Of a DNA stretch of 64,000 nucleotides, positions 30,261 through 39,103 are shown in pieces. The stretch lies in assembly GCA_964545715.1 (NCBI GenBank), contig CAZJHX010000039.1:1-64000 (forward strand), written 5' to 3'. Positions within the stretch are counted from its first letter, which is position 1, and each line of letters starts with the position of its first letter. This stretch comes from CAZJHX01 sp964545715. GTDB lineage: Bacteria > Myxococcota_A > UBA9042 > GCA-2863065. The notes under the pieces were generated by a model, which saw nothing but the letters and a program-made list of their open reading frames with translations, had not been told where the DNA came from and ran no database searches. The position numbers were made by a program, and so were the translations under genes.

Positions 30261-30830
30261 TCACAACGGGCGCTGCTCACAGCGTCCCGCCTCGCCATAA
30301 CACGCCCCATTTACGCAGCATCCGTCGCATTCGTCCCCCAGCGGACAACTCCGGCGTGTGCAGTGGCCGCTGCTCGTGCAGTCGTGATCGGCCTCGCAAG
30401 GCGCCGTCTCACTGCAGGGCCCGACACGGCAGCGGTGATCGGAGCCACAAAACTGCCCCTCGCCGCAGCCGGCATCGTCAGCGCAGCCCTCCGCACAGCT
30501 TGCCGGAATCGGGAACGGACACAGGCCCGGCGGCTGATTGCAATAGCCGACACCGGAGCTCGTCTGGCAGTCGGCGTCCGAGCTGCACCCGCTGTCGCGC
30601 CAATCAAAGGGGCACGGCCCGCTCCCGGGCGCGTACATGATCGTCCCGGGCGCCATACACACCGTACCGGACGAGCTCTTGCAGTCGGAGTCGCTATGAC
30701 ACCGGCCGCTGTCCACCGAGCATATGTCCGCCTCGGCGGCGTCCGAGGTCCCGCTACCGGAGCTTTCGTCTGAGCTGGAACAGCCGGCCAGCAGAGCGGC
30801 TGCGGCGAAGAGGATGTTGAGTCTACACAT
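30261..30830 (-). CDS. Small Cys-rich lipoprotein
   Basis: 189 residues from ATG 30830; Leu-Ala-Gly-Cys gives a lipid-anchored Cys18. The mature chain has about 26 Cys arranged as CxxDxDCxxxSGxxC units (CHSDSDCKSSSGTVC, CSSDADCQTSSGVGYC, CEADHDCTSSGHC), a pattern common in Myxococcota surface proteins and resembling Dickkopf/EGF-type disulfide knots. No catalytic motif. It follows the next gene (stop at 30835) by four bases, so the two form an operon of paired Cys-rich lipoproteins. Confidence 0.75.
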   Translation of the reverse strand: MCRLNILFAAAALLAGCSSSDESSGSGTSDAAEADICSVDSGRCHSDSDCKSSSGTVCMAPGTIMYAPGSGPCPFDWRDSGCSSDADCQTSSGVGYCNQPPGLCPFPIPASCAEGCADDAGCGEGQFCGSDHRCRVGPCSETAPCEADHDCTSSGHCTRRSCPLGDECDGCCVNGACYGEAGRCEQRPL

Positions 30831-30834
30831 GACG

Positions 30835-31161
30835 CTAGCTCGAGCCGCGGTGAGTGGTATCGCAAACATCGGTTGTGCAGCCGCCGGTACAGTCGATCCC
30901 GCACGTCTGGTAGGTCTCGCCTTCTTCGCAGGACCCGTTGCCGCAGCACGGGGACGCAAACTCGATATCGCCGCACGTCCCGTCGATGCACCTGACATGG
31001 CAGCACACGCAGCCGGGCTGCGCACAGTCGAGTTCAGTCGAGCACGACCCGCCCGGCATGCAGTTGCCCGGCTCACAGTTCGAGCACCCCGCCGGTGCTA
31101 TCAGGAGGACCGCCACCAACAGAGTCGTTATGGTCCCGGACCACGGCAGAGAGCGTTGCAT
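30835..31161 (-). CDS. Very small Cys-rich lipoprotein
   Basis: 108 residues from ATG 31161. The signal ends in Ala-Pro-Ala-Gly-Cys; the mature part has 18 or so Cys, including CxxGxC and GNGSCEEGETYQTCGIDC, the latter similar to the NGxCExGExxxxCxxDC motif found in many secreted bacterial Cys-rich proteins. Function unknown. First gene of a two-gene operon. A TACCAT hexamer lies ten bases upstream of the ATG. Confidence 0.7.
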   Translation of the reverse strand: MQRSLPWSGTITTLLVAVLLIAPAGCSNCEPGNCMPGGSCSTELDCAQPGCVCCHVRCIDGTCGDIEFASPCCGNGSCEEGETYQTCGIDCTGGCTTDVCDTTHRGSS

Positions 31162-31251
31162 CGCAATCCAGATGGTAGTCCAACACCGGCGCTTCCCCAC
31201 GGACGGGATCGCACGACAGCCCTCAGGTGTGATGCACGTCAGAGGGGCCGT

Positions 31252-32967
31252 TCAGGGTCGCCGCCTGCCCCGAATCGTGCGCATCAGAGCCAGGCCCAGC
31301 AAAGCGCCCCCAACCATGAAATACAGCGGCCAGGTCTGCGACTCCGGCTCGGGGTGACCCACGTCCAGGGTAATGTCGCCGCCGCCCTCAGGATCGTCTC
31401 CAGCTCGGGCCGGATCGTGCGGGAGCTCCACTTCTGGGGGTGGGTTGCCGTTCTCGTGAGGTTGCGGCGGTGGTGCGCCGCCATCGCCGGATGACGCCTG
31501 TTCGCCGGGGTCCGGCGCGAGTGGATCGTCCGTATTGTCCGGTGACTGCCTGTCCGTCGAATCGCCTGCGGCAGGACCACCCATGCCTGGCGCGGACGGG
31601 CGGTTCAGCGCGCCGTCGGACCCGGCCGTCGGCGCGGGTGGGCGCTGGGAGGGATCGATGCGGCTGTGGGTGCCGGCCGCAGCAGACGGCGCCGCTACAG
31701 ACGCGCCCGGCGACGGACGGCTGCTCGGGTCCACACGGCTGTTTTCGCCCGGCCCGACTCCCGGCTCGCCGGTCTCGCCCTCCGTCTCTTCTTCCGGCTC
31801 TTTCTTCTCACCGCCGTCGCGGAAATCCGGGATGCCGTCGCCGTCCGAGTCCACCGGAGGCGTGCGCCAGTCCAGGTCGCCGGCCTCCATGCGGTCGAGC
31901 TTGCCGTCGCCGTCGGAGTCGGAGTCGAGCGCGTCTGGAAAGCCGTCCTGATCGGTGTCGACCGGCACACCGCCGGCAGCCTCATCGCCGTCCGAGATCG
32001 TGTCGCGATCGGTGTCCGCCTCCATGGGGTCGGTGCCGGCCGCGGCCTCCTCGGCATTGGACAGCCCGTCCTCGTCGGGGTCCGCGTCCGCGCCGTCGCC
32101 GGGGGTCTCGTCGCACAGATCGCCGATGCCGTCCTCATCCTGGTCCTGTTGGTCCGCGTTAGCGATATCGCGGCAGTTGTCCTCTTCGTCCGGAACGTCA
32201 TCGCCATCATCGTCGTCGTCGCAGCCGTTCAGCAGGCCGTCGTTGTCGGGGTCCTTCTGGCCGGCCACGGCAACCTGCCACTGCGTGATCACGTGCCGGT
32301 TCTTGCGCGCGCCCGTCGCCGCGACCAGGCCCATATAGCCCGTGCCGCCAATGAGCTCGTGCAGGACCAGCGAGACGCCCATCACCGGCTCAGCAGGCCG
32401 GTTGGCGCCCGCCGACATATAGACGGTCAGGATGCTCTCCGGCGCGGAGTACTCGATCCACGCGTACACGGTCTGACCGCCGTTGAGGTCGACCGGCGAC
32501 AGGCTGTGAGCGATGTGCTTGCCCGGCGCGCCCGAGCTGACCAGCCCGACGTGGTTGTTGTCGTGCTCGTGCGCGTTCTGCCAGGTGTCGAACTCCACGC
32601 CAAAGCCCGGCGCCACGCCGCCAAACGCCAGCTCGCCGCCCAGGCTGCCCAGCGCCGCGGGTCCCATTGCAGAGGCCTGGATCACAAACGCGATGCCGTC
32701 CGCGCCATCGGTGCCCTGCGACCCATCGATGGCAAACTGCAGCGTCACCTGAAACGACGACTGAAAGTCCAAGGTCAGCGGGCACGTCCAAAACGCGCTG
32801 CCGCCTTTGTAGGTCATATCCGGCGTCAGGGTCAGGCCCGAGGTGCTCGAGACGGCCGTGCCCGCCAGCGAGACAAACTGCGACTCCGCCAGGCCGTCGA
32901 TGCGATACGGCGGCTCGCCCTCACCGATGAGCAGGGCGGACAGCAGGGTGACCAGCGCGATATTCAC
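31252..32967 (-). CDS. Secreted L-type lectin-like protein with thrombospondin type 3 repeats
   Basis: 571 residues from GTG 32967. A short signal peptide is followed by a legume/L-type lectin-like beta-sandwich (residues about 20-240) with DGADGIAFVIQ, GVEFDTWQNAHEHDNNHVGL and the WIEYS strand; the Asp/Asn-rich loop would hold the calcium and manganese needed for sugar binding. Residues 245-400 are calcium-binding thrombospondin type 3-like repeats (DxDxDGxxD). A Pro/Gly/Asp-rich linker leads to a C-terminal membrane helix (YFMVGGALLGLALM) and a basic tail, so it is membrane- or surface-anchored. It starts 10 bases after the lipoprotein gene ending at 32978, forming an operon. Confidence 0.8.
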   Translation of the reverse strand: MNIALVTLLSALLIGEGEPPYRIDGLAESQFVSLAGTAVSSTSGLTLTPDMTYKGGSAFWTCPLTLDFQSSFQVTLQFAIDGSQGTDGADGIAFVIQASAMGPAALGSLGGELAFGGVAPGFGVEFDTWQNAHEHDNNHVGLVSSGAPGKHIAHSLSPVDLNGGQTVYAWIEYSAPESILTVYMSAGANRPAEPVMGVSLVLHELIGGTGYMGLVAATGARKNRHVITQWQVAVAGQKDPDNDGLLNGCDDDDDGDDVPDEEDNCRDIANADQQDQDEDGIGDLCDETPGDGADADPDEDGLSNAEEAAAGTDPMEADTDRDTISDGDEAAGGVPVDTDQDGFPDALDSDSDGDGKLDRMEAGDLDWRTPPVDSDGDGIPDFRDGGEKKEPEEETEGETGEPGVGPGENSRVDPSSRPSPGASVAAPSAAAGTHSRIDPSQRPPAPTAGSDGALNRPSAPGMGGPAAGDSTDRQSPDNTDDPLAPDPGEQASSGDGGAPPPQPHENGNPPPEVELPHDPARAGDDPEGGGDITLDVGHPEPESQTWPLYFMVGGALLGLALMRTIRGRRRP

Positions 32968-32977
32968 CTCGGGGAGC

Positions 32978-33790
32978 CTACAGCTTTTTTGCCCCGGTCA
33001 AATTCCAGACCAGCGCCGGGCCGGTTGGGCTCCCCTCGCTGGACACCGTGTCCTTCTCCACGCCGAAGAACTGCTCGCCGGTGGCGAACTCCGCTGTCAG
33101 CTCCGACACGTGGGACAACACCGGCGGGCCCTCCTCTGTGTACTTGGCCGTCAGCACAAAGGCGTTCTCCGTGAGGGCGCCCGTGTAACTGCGGTCGGGA
33201 AAGGTCAGCGTCACCTGGCCGTCGGCGATCTCCAGCTGCGCGTCGCCGCCCGCGTACATGACCTGACCCAACAGGCCGCCGTGCTGCTTGTCCGGGTCCG
33301 CGGTCACCGTCCAGGTGCCGCTGTAGTCCGCATCCACGCACGCCGCATCCACGCACCACTGCCCCTCCTGGCACATCTCGGCCACGCCCTCGGAGTTGCC
33401 GCAGGAGTCGAACCAGAAGACGTTGTTGTTGTGGCACTCCTTCTTGTCGTTCGTGTAGCAGATCTCGTTGCACTGGCCGAACTGGCAGACCTTCTCCTTG
33501 CCGCACAGCTCGTAGATCACGCCCTCGTTGCCGCACGAGTCCAGCCACACGACGGTGCCCGCGTCCTGGCAGGTCTTGGAGAACTTGGGCGCGCACTCGA
33601 TGTCCCCCTGGACCACATCCGGCGGTTGATCACCGTCCGCAACCACCACATCGGCGCCGTCTTCAGGCGTCGGCACGTCAGCCGCGACATCCCCTGAATC
33701 GGTCGGCGCAGGGTCGTCGCCGTCGTCGCCGCATCCCACGATGGACGTGAGCAGGATCAAGCTGCAGACCCCGGCTTGTCTGACCTTCAA
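32978..33790 (-). CDS. Lipoprotein with Cys-rich motif and beta-rich C-terminal domain
   Basis: 270 residues from a TTG at 33790, with GGGAGGG eight bases upstream. Lipobox Ile-Val-Gly-Cys at Cys20, then an acidic Asp/Val/Pro linker. Residues 65-155 have three units of the type WLDSCGNEGVxxELC...CQFGQC, the same CGN-containing Cys motif seen in the golvesin-like protein at 10465. The last 115 residues (SGTWTVTADPD, VTLTFPDRSYTG) resemble a small beta-barrel lipocalin-like domain. No known function. It heads the operon with the lectin-like gene and is divergent from the histidine kinase with 51 bases between. Confidence 0.75.
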   Translation of the reverse strand: MKVRQAGVCSLILLTSIVGCGDDGDDPAPTDSGDVAADVPTPEDGADVVVADGDQPPDVVQGDIECAPKFSKTCQDAGTVVWLDSCGNEGVIYELCGKEKVCQFGQCNEICYTNDKKECHNNNVFWFDSCGNSEGVAEMCQEGQWCVDAACVDADYSGTWTVTADPDKQHGGLLGQVMYAGGDAQLEIADGQVTLTFPDRSYTGALTENAFVLTAKYTEEGPPVLSHVSELTAEFATGEQFFGVEKDTVSSEGSPTGPALVWNLTGAKKL

Positions 33791-33841
33791 CGCGAAACAC
33801 CCTCCCGTTCAGCGGCTGAGTCTACTACGCTGGGTAACTCG

Positions 33842-34831
33842 ATGCCCGAGATCACGCCACGCACATCGCCGCCCACCCGCCGTATTCGCGGCTTCCGCGG
33901 CATCCTGGACCTTGGAGACCAGGTGCAGCTTCGGCGCCGCAGCTTCTGGGCCGGCTGGGGTGGCGCGATCACCACTATCTTCATGGGCGTACTGGTCGTC
34001 GCGCTGCTGGTCGGCTGGGTGCTGCTCTGGGTCAACCGGCCCGGCGGCGCCAACATGGCCCTGCTGACGATGGGCTGCATCGCGTTTACGCTGGTCCTGG
34101 CGCTGCTGGCGACCCTGCAAAACCGACTGACTGCGCACTGGCGTCTGCGACAAGCAGAGGCCCTCTTCTTGACCGGCGTCAGCCACAATCTGCGCACACC
34201 GATCGGCGCGATCCGGGCGGCGGCGCAGGCGCTCGAGAGGCCCGCCCTGGATCCCGACAAGCGGCAGCGACTGGTGCAGGCCATCATTCACGAGACCCGG
34301 CGACTGGCGCTGCGGGTCGACAATGTCATCGAGTCGGGACGCATGGAGGTGGAGCGCCTGTCTTTCGGCGGCGAGCCACTGGATGTCGGTGGCCTGATCG
34401 GCAAGATCGTTGAGGAGCATCGCGCGATCATCGAGACGCGGGGCGGTACCATCACCTTGGATGCGCCGGCGGCGGTCGGGGTGCAGGGTGACGAGCGCGC
34501 ATTGCGCCTGATGCTGGAGAACATGCTGGACAACGCCGTGAAATACTCGGATCCGACCCCCGACATTCGCGTGACGGCGCGGCAACACGGCGCATTTGCC
34601 CTGCTGCAGATCCAAGACGGCGGCATCGGCTTTGCCCAGCCGGAAGGCGCGGAGCTGTTCCGCCAGTTCTTTCGCGGCGACACTGGACGGTCCGGCAGTG
34701 GGCTGGGATTGCCGCTCGCTCGGGCGGTCGCACGCGGGCACGGCGGCGAGATCCACCTGACCAGCGACGGGCCGGGCAAGGGCGCGGTCGCCGAGATATG
34801 GCTGCCTTTGGCGGGAGCGGAATATGGCTGA
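33842..34831 (+). CDS. Membrane sensor histidine kinase
   Basis: 329 residues from ATG 33842; earlier starts would run into the divergent gene. Two membrane helices (about residues 45-70 and 75-95) bracket almost no periplasmic loop, so it probably senses within the membrane. The phosphoacceptor box is SHNLRTPIG (His about 124), with Asn where Glu is usual, which could lower phosphatase or kinase activity. ATP-binding motifs are complete: N-box MLDNAVKYS, G1 DGGIGF and G2 GSGLGLPL. It overlaps the response regulator gene by eight bases, so the two form a cognate pair. Confidence 0.9.
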   Translation: MPEITPRTSPPTRRIRGFRGILDLGDQVQLRRRSFWAGWGGAITTIFMGVLVVALLVGWVLLWVNRPGGANMALLTMGCIAFTLVLALLATLQNRLTAHWRLRQAEALFLTGVSHNLRTPIGAIRAAAQALERPALDPDKRQRLVQAIIHETRRLALRVDNVIESGRMEVERLSFGGEPLDVGGLIGKIVEEHRAIIETRGGTITLDAPAAVGVQGDERALRLMLENMLDNAVKYSDPTPDIRVTARQHGAFALLQIQDGGIGFAQPEGAELFRQFFRGDTGRSGSGLGLPLARAVARGHGGEIHLTSDGPGKGAVAEIWLPLAGAEYG

Positions 34832-35510
34832 GATCCTCCTGATCGAAGACGACCACACCCTGGGCATGACCCTAGAGATGAGCCTGGCCGACAACGGCCA
34901 CCAGGTGCGCTGGTGTACGACGCTGGCGGGCGCACGCAAAGCGACCGATGAGGTGCCGCCTGACCTGGTCGTGCTGGACCTGGGCCTGCCGGACGGTGAC
35001 GGCATGGACCTGTGCCGTGAGCTGCGCACGGGCGGCAGCATCGCGCCGATTCTGATCCTGACGGCGCGCACGACCCTGGAGGCGCGCCTGGAGGGGCTGA
35101 GCGAGGGCGCCGACGACTACGTGACCAAGCCGTTTGAGCTGCCGGAGTTGGTGGCGCGCGTGGACGCCCTGCTGCGCCGACAGGACTGGCACCGGCCGGG
35201 AGACAGCGTCACCATCGGGGAGCTGCAGGTGGACTTCCGCCGCCGTGAGGCCAGACGCGGCGGCGAGCCCGTCGCCCTGACCGAGCTCGAGCTGAAGCTG
35301 CTGCGCTTTCTGGTGGATCGCGCCGGCGAGGTCGTGTCGCGTGAGGAGATCCTGTCGCGTGTGTGGGGGCTGTCGCCGTCGACGCGAACCCGCACGGTGG
35401 ACGTGTTCATCAGCCGGCTGAGGCGCAACCTGGAGCCGGACTCCGCCAAGCCGCGCTACCTCGTCAATGTGCGCGGAGTGGGCTACCGGCTGCGGCTGGC
35501 GGGCGAGTGA
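34824..35510 (+). CDS. OmpR-family response regulator
   Basis: 228 residues. The receiver has the acidic pair in LIEDDHT, phosphoacceptor Asp in VVLDLGLPDGDG, Thr in LILTART and Lys in DDYVTKPFELPEL. The winged-helix DNA-binding domain ends with TRTVDVFISRLRRNLEPD and VRGVGYRL, characteristic of OmpR/PhoB. Partner of the upstream kinase. Envelope-protein genes follow directly, and could be part of the same transcript, so the system may monitor the envelope. Confidence 0.93.
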   Translation: MAEILLIEDDHTLGMTLEMSLADNGHQVRWCTTLAGARKATDEVPPDLVVLDLGLPDGDGMDLCRELRTGGSIAPILILTARTTLEARLEGLSEGADDYVTKPFELPELVARVDALLRRQDWHRPGDSVTIGELQVDFRRREARRGGEPVALTELELKLLRFLVDRAGEVVSREEILSRVWGLSPSTRTRTVDVFISRLRRNLEPDSAKPRYLVNVRGVGYRLRLAGE

Positions 35511-35524
35511 GCACCGCGCCACGG

Positions 35525-36274
35525 ATGAATAGACGGTCGCGCGCCACCGTTTCAATGGGTATGAGCAGCTCCCTCCTCCTTCTTCTCGCCCCCCTTGTCA
35601 CTCTCGACGCAGGCGCCTCCAGCCTGGAACTTCAATACTCCGTTCGCGTCCGCGGCCACCGCGTCGGGCAGGCCAAAATCACCGTTGGATCACCCAAGAT
35701 GCGGGCCGGCGCCAGGCTGCGGCGCGTGGTCTTCGAGGCGGACGTGAGACCGGTGGGCATCAGCGTGCTGCGCTTCGCCGGCAAGGCCACCAGCTGGACC
35801 CGCAAGGGCTGGACTCCGGTGGATGCGAACTGGGACTGGCAGGAGATGGCCACCCGAACGCGGGTAGAGGCGTCGTGGAAGAACGGCCGGATCGACGCCA
35901 AATACCTGCGCGATGGCCGGCTGAGAAAGCGGATCCGCAGCAAGACCGAGGGGCCGTGGTCGGACGTGATCTCGATCTTCCCCTGGCTGATGGACCAGAA
36001 GATGAAGCCCGGCAATGTGCTCAAGACGACCACGTTTACCGGCAACCAGATCTACAAAGTCAGCGCCGTGGTTCAAAAGCCGGAGTCGATCGCCCTGCCG
36101 TCGGGCCGCACAAAGGCCTATCCGCTGGCCTTCACGGCGATTCGGCCGGGCAAGACCCGCAAATTCACGCTGTGGATCGAGGCCAGGAGCAAGACGCCGT
36201 GCAAGATCCAATTCGACTACGAGCTGCTCGGCGCGGTGGACGCGGTCTTGACGCGGAAACGCCGACGTAAGTAG
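35525..36274 (+). CDS. Exported DUF3108-family protein
   Basis: 249 residues from ATG 35525; a GTG at 35507 overlapping the regulator stop and ATGs at 35555 and 35561 are alternatives. The signal peptide (SSSLLLLLAPLVTLDAGAS) is followed by a beta-rich domain with the DUF3108 pattern: LQYSVRVRGHRVGQAKITV, then DVISIFPWLM, LPSGRTKAYPLAF and the final WIEARSKTPCKIQFDYELLG. This family occurs in Gram-negative envelopes and its role is unknown. It ends 12 bases before the next gene and lies in the run starting with the two-component system. Confidence 0.75.
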   Translation: MNRRSRATVSMGMSSSLLLLLAPLVTLDAGASSLELQYSVRVRGHRVGQAKITVGSPKMRAGARLRRVVFEADVRPVGISVLRFAGKATSWTRKGWTPVDANWDWQEMATRTRVEASWKNGRIDAKYLRDGRLRKRIRSKTEGPWSDVISIFPWLMDQKMKPGNVLKTTTFTGNQIYKVSAVVQKPESIALPSGRTKAYPLAFTAIRPGKTRKFTLWIEARSKTPCKIQFDYELLGAVDAVLTRKRRRK

Positions 36275-36286
36275 CGTACCCAGGTC

Positions 36287-37429
36287 GTGTCCTCAGCCCG
36301 CTCTCCCATCGTGCTCCTGATCCTGGCCCTGGCCGCCTGCACCGGCTCGTCCGGCAGCCGGTGTGTGGAGACGCTGACGCCGGAGCGGCCCGGATGGCTG
36401 GCGGCTGCGCCAAAGGACACGGATGCCGCGCTGCTGCGGGTGGGCCGATCGGAGGATCCGGCCATGGGTGCGGCGATCAAAGCCGCCGAAAAGGACGCGG
36501 CGCGGCAGCTTGTAGAGCAGCACTACGGCACCGTGCTGGAGCGCGACTACCAGCAGATCCGCACCGAGCTGCAGACGCGTGTGGTGGAGCAGCTGAGCTC
36601 CAGCGCTGAGGGGGCGGTGGCCGGAACGCGCCAGCGCGAGGTCTACTGGGAGCGCTGCCGCACGGACGGCGCCGGCTTCACATTTCGGGCGTCGGTGCTG
36701 GTGGAGGCGGACCGCAAGACGTTTGCCGAGGCCGTGCGTCGCTACATCGAGGCGTCCCCGAAGGTCGTAGAGGCCCGAGCTATCGCCGCCGAGAGCCGCC
36801 GGCTGCTGGAGACGCACTCACGTGCGGCCGCGCAGGGCCTGGAAACCGACAAGCGTGCGGAGGTGGCGCGCGAATACGCCGAGATGATCCGCACCGGGCG
36901 AGCGCTGGACCAGCGCGAGGCCCGCTATCGCCGCTTGTTGGGGCGCGACCTGCCCCTGGCGCGCTGGCACACCGACAAAAACGCGACCGCGCTGCGGGAA
37001 AAGGCGGCAACGCTGCGTGCGGCGACCCGAGTGGCGATCTCGGCCGGCGATGATCGGCTGCGCACGGCGCTGGCAGCGGCGACCGAGGGCCTGGGGCTGT
37101 CGGTGGTGGCCGGCGGCTGCCGCAAAGGCGTCACGCTGGCCCTGCGCGCGGTGGCCAAAGAGCCGGCCTGCGAGGACACGGGCATGCACACCCAATGCGA
37201 GTTGGTGGTCGCCGTCGAAGTGCGCGACTGCGCGGCCCGCAAGCGCCTTGAGCAGGCGCAGTTCCGGGGCGCATCCACACGCGGAGCGGCCATGAGCGTC
37301 CGCGACGCCACAGCCAAGGCGTGGCGCAATCTGGGCGGTCAAAACCAGGCGCTGTTGCGTGCCGAGATCGCCTCAGTGCTGGGCCGGCATGTCCCGATGC
37401 ATTATGATCCTGGGCGCAGTGAAGATTGA
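36287..37429 (+). CDS. LPP20-like lipoprotein
   Basis: 380 residues from GTG 36287. Lipobox Leu-Ala-Ala-Cys at Cys18. Residues 35-150 (RPGWL, LLRVGRSEDPAMGAAIKAAEKDAARQL, FRASVLVEADR) match the pattern of LPP20-like lipoproteins, in which an 'x-VG-x-(A/S)' strand is followed by a helix of Ala/Glu/Arg. A helical, Arg/Glu-rich middle segment and a second alpha/beta part with a Cys pair (CEDTGMHTQCELVVAVEV) follow. Probably an outer-membrane structural or assembly factor. Its end overlaps the aat gene by 11 bases. Confidence 0.65.
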   Translation: MSSARSPIVLLILALAACTGSSGSRCVETLTPERPGWLAAAPKDTDAALLRVGRSEDPAMGAAIKAAEKDAARQLVEQHYGTVLERDYQQIRTELQTRVVEQLSSSAEGAVAGTRQREVYWERCRTDGAGFTFRASVLVEADRKTFAEAVRRYIEASPKVVEARAIAAESRRLLETHSRAAAQGLETDKRAEVAREYAEMIRTGRALDQREARYRRLLGRDLPLARWHTDKNATALREKAATLRAATRVAISAGDDRLRTALAAATEGLGLSVVAGGCRKGVTLALRAVAKEPACEDTGMHTQCELVVAVEVRDCAARKRLEQAQFRGASTRGAAMSVRDATAKAWRNLGGQNQALLRAEIASVLGRHVPMHYDPGRSED

Positions 37430-38102
37430 GAAGCCCGTATTTCCAGAAGACCTGAGACCGGACGAGAGCGGGCTGGTGGGCTGGGGCGCCGACCTGTCGG
37501 AAGCGACCCTGGTCGAGGCGTACTCAAAGGGCATCTTTCCCTGGTCGGGCGACCCTCCGATCCCGTGGTACTCGCCGGACCCGCGGCTGGTGCTCTTTCC
37601 CGAAGAGTTTCGAGCGTCCAGGAGCCTGAAGAAGCTCGCCCGCAAGGGCGTCTACCGCCTTACATTTGACCAGTCCTTTCGCGCTGTGATGACCGCGTGC
37701 GCGGAGGTGGAGCGCCCCGGGCAGGGCGGCACCTGGATCACGGGCGATCTGATCGACGCCTACTGCCGGCTGCACGCGCGCCGCATTGCGCACAGCATCG
37801 AGGTCTGGGAGGGCGACACGCTCGTAGGCGGCCTGTACGGGCTGACGCTTGGGCTGGGCTTTTTTGGCGAGTCGATGTTCGCGCACCGACCCAACGTCTC
37901 GAAGCTGGCGTTGATGGCGCTGTGCCGCGAGCTGACGACACGACAATTTCACTTTATCGACTGCCAGCAGAATACAGACCACCTGCGCAGCCTGGGCGCG
38001 TCCCCGATCTCGCGGTCGGAGTACGAGTACCGGCTGCGGCGGGCGCTGAGGCACGAACCCCATCACTATCAGTGGTCAAGCTGGGGCGTTCAGCCGCCGT
38101 AG
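37419..38102 (+). CDS. aat: Leucyl/phenylalanyl-tRNA--protein transferase
   Basis: 227 residues from GTG 37419 (ATG 37404 would add five). Aat transfers Leu or Phe from tRNA to N-terminal Lys/Arg of proteins, marking them for ClpAP under the N-degron pathway. Family motifs are all present: GLVGWGADLS near the start, AYSKGIFPW, IPWYSPDPR, GGTWIT, GLYGLTLGLGFFGESMFAH and the final FIDCQQNTDHLRSLGA. The start was chosen because KIEKPVFPEDL then matches homologous N-termini. It ends inside the 3' end of the convergent CBS gene (13-base overlap). Confidence 0.92.
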   Translation: MKIEKPVFPEDLRPDESGLVGWGADLSEATLVEAYSKGIFPWSGDPPIPWYSPDPRLVLFPEEFRASRSLKKLARKGVYRLTFDQSFRAVMTACAEVERPGQGGTWITGDLIDAYCRLHARRIAHSIEVWEGDTLVGGLYGLTLGLGFFGESMFAHRPNVSKLALMALCRELTTRQFHFIDCQQNTDHLRSLGASPISRSEYEYRLRRALRHEPHHYQWSSWGVQPP

Positions 38103-38557
38103 CGGTTGTGCGTCTCCAAAGAGGGGTCGGGCGGCAGGTTCAAGAACTCCTGCGGGAAGTTGTCGGCCACGTGGCTGAGGATGTCGCGGATGCTGATCGA
38201 GGCCACCGGGCGTCCCGCCTCACCGATGACCGGCAGGCTGCGACAGCCGCTGGAGACCATGATGGCAAGGGCGCTGGCCAACGACCGCTGCGCCTCCACG
38301 CACTTCGGCTGCGGCGTCATGACGGCGGCCAGCGGGCCCTCGCGCCAGGCCGCATCCTCCAGATTCACGCGGGTGCGCACGTCTTGCTGAGTGAAGATCC
38401 CGGTCACGCGACCGTCAGCGCCCTGAACGATGCAGCCGCCGCGGTTCTTCTCGCGCATCTGGGTGATGGCGTCCCCGACGGTGGCGTCTTCGGTGATGAC
38501 AACCGGGTTCCGTGTGGGGATCTGCTCGACGGTCGTAGCGGCAAGTGCTTCCAGCAT
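38090..38557 (-). CDS. CBS-domain pair protein (second of a tandem)
   Basis: 155 residues with two CBS motifs and nothing else: residues 8-65 (TRNPVVITEDATVGDAITQM...GIFTQQDV) and 78-135 (MTPQPKCVEAQRSLASALAIM...SIRDIL). Such stand-alone CBS pairs bind adenine nucleotides and act as energy sensors on a partner. The start codon's Shine-Dalgarno (GGAGGAGG) is made of the last codons of the upstream CBS gene, three bases away, so translation is coupled. The 3' end overlaps aat. Confidence 0.9.
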   Translation of the reverse strand: MLEALAATTVEQIPTRNPVVITEDATVGDAITQMREKNRGGCIVQGADGRVTGIFTQQDVRTRVNLEDAAWREGPLAAVMTPQPKCVEAQRSLASALAIMVSSGCRSLPVIGEAGRPVASISIRDILSHVADNFPQEFLNLPPDPSLETHNRYGG

Positions 38558-38559
38558 GT

Positions 38560-39030
38560 TCAGCCTCCTCCGATATCGACCCAGCCGTCGATCTCAAACT
38601 CCGACGTCTCGGAGCCCTTGTCCTCGAGCACAGCGAACAGTGCGCTCAGGTGGGCCATCACCTCGCGAACGCCCAGCAGGGCGACGGGGCGGCCGATGTT
38701 GTCGACGATCGGGATGTTGGTGAAGCCGAACACGGCCATCTGATTCACGGCGTACGTTACACAGTCTTCGCGGCGCAGGGTGCGCGGGTCGCTGGTCATC
38801 ACGTCAGCCATCGCGGTCTCGCTCGGCTTGCGGCCAACGGCAGCCACGCGATTGAGCAGGTCGCGCTCGGTGAAGATGCCCACCAGGCGATCGCCCTCAC
38901 ATACGAGTACGGCGGCGCTCTTGCAGCGCTGGATCGTCGCGGTTGCGACATCCACGGTGTCCTGCGCGGATACGATCGGCAGATCACCTGGCGTGATCAA
39001 CTCACCGATCGTCTTCTGAATGACGTGCAC
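38560..39030 (-). CDS. CBS-domain pair protein (first of a tandem)
   Basis: 156 residues from GTG 39030 with AGGAGGT about eight bases upstream. Two CBS motifs: residues 12-68 (DLPIVSAQDTVDVATATI...GIFTERDL) and 77-135 (MTSDPRTLRREDCVTYAVNQM...GVREVM). The C-terminus is acidic and ends in Asp-Ile-Gly-Gly-Gly, whose codons supply the ribosome site for the next gene. It is a diverged paralogue of that gene; the two could form a heterodimeric nucleotide sensor. Confidence 0.9.
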   Translation of the reverse strand: MHVIQKTIGELITPGDLPIVSAQDTVDVATATIQRCKSAAVLVCEGDRLVGIFTERDLLNRVAAVGRKPSETAMADVMTSDPRTLRREDCVTYAVNQMAVFGFTNIPIVDNIGRPVALLGVREVMAHLSALFAVLEDKGSETSEFEIDGWVDIGGG

Positions 39031-39091
39031 GCTGCATTACCTCCTGCTATTGGGGTCGGCCCAACGATAGCACGAAAGGGGCGAACAGGCG

Positions 39092-39097
39092 TATGCT
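39092..39097 (+). promoter_or_regulatory. -10-like TATGCT before the FIST gene
   Basis: TATGCT ends six bases before ATG 39104 with no Shine-Dalgarno, consistent with a leaderless message. Confidence 0.45.
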
Positions 39098-39103
39098 CCA
39101 GGC

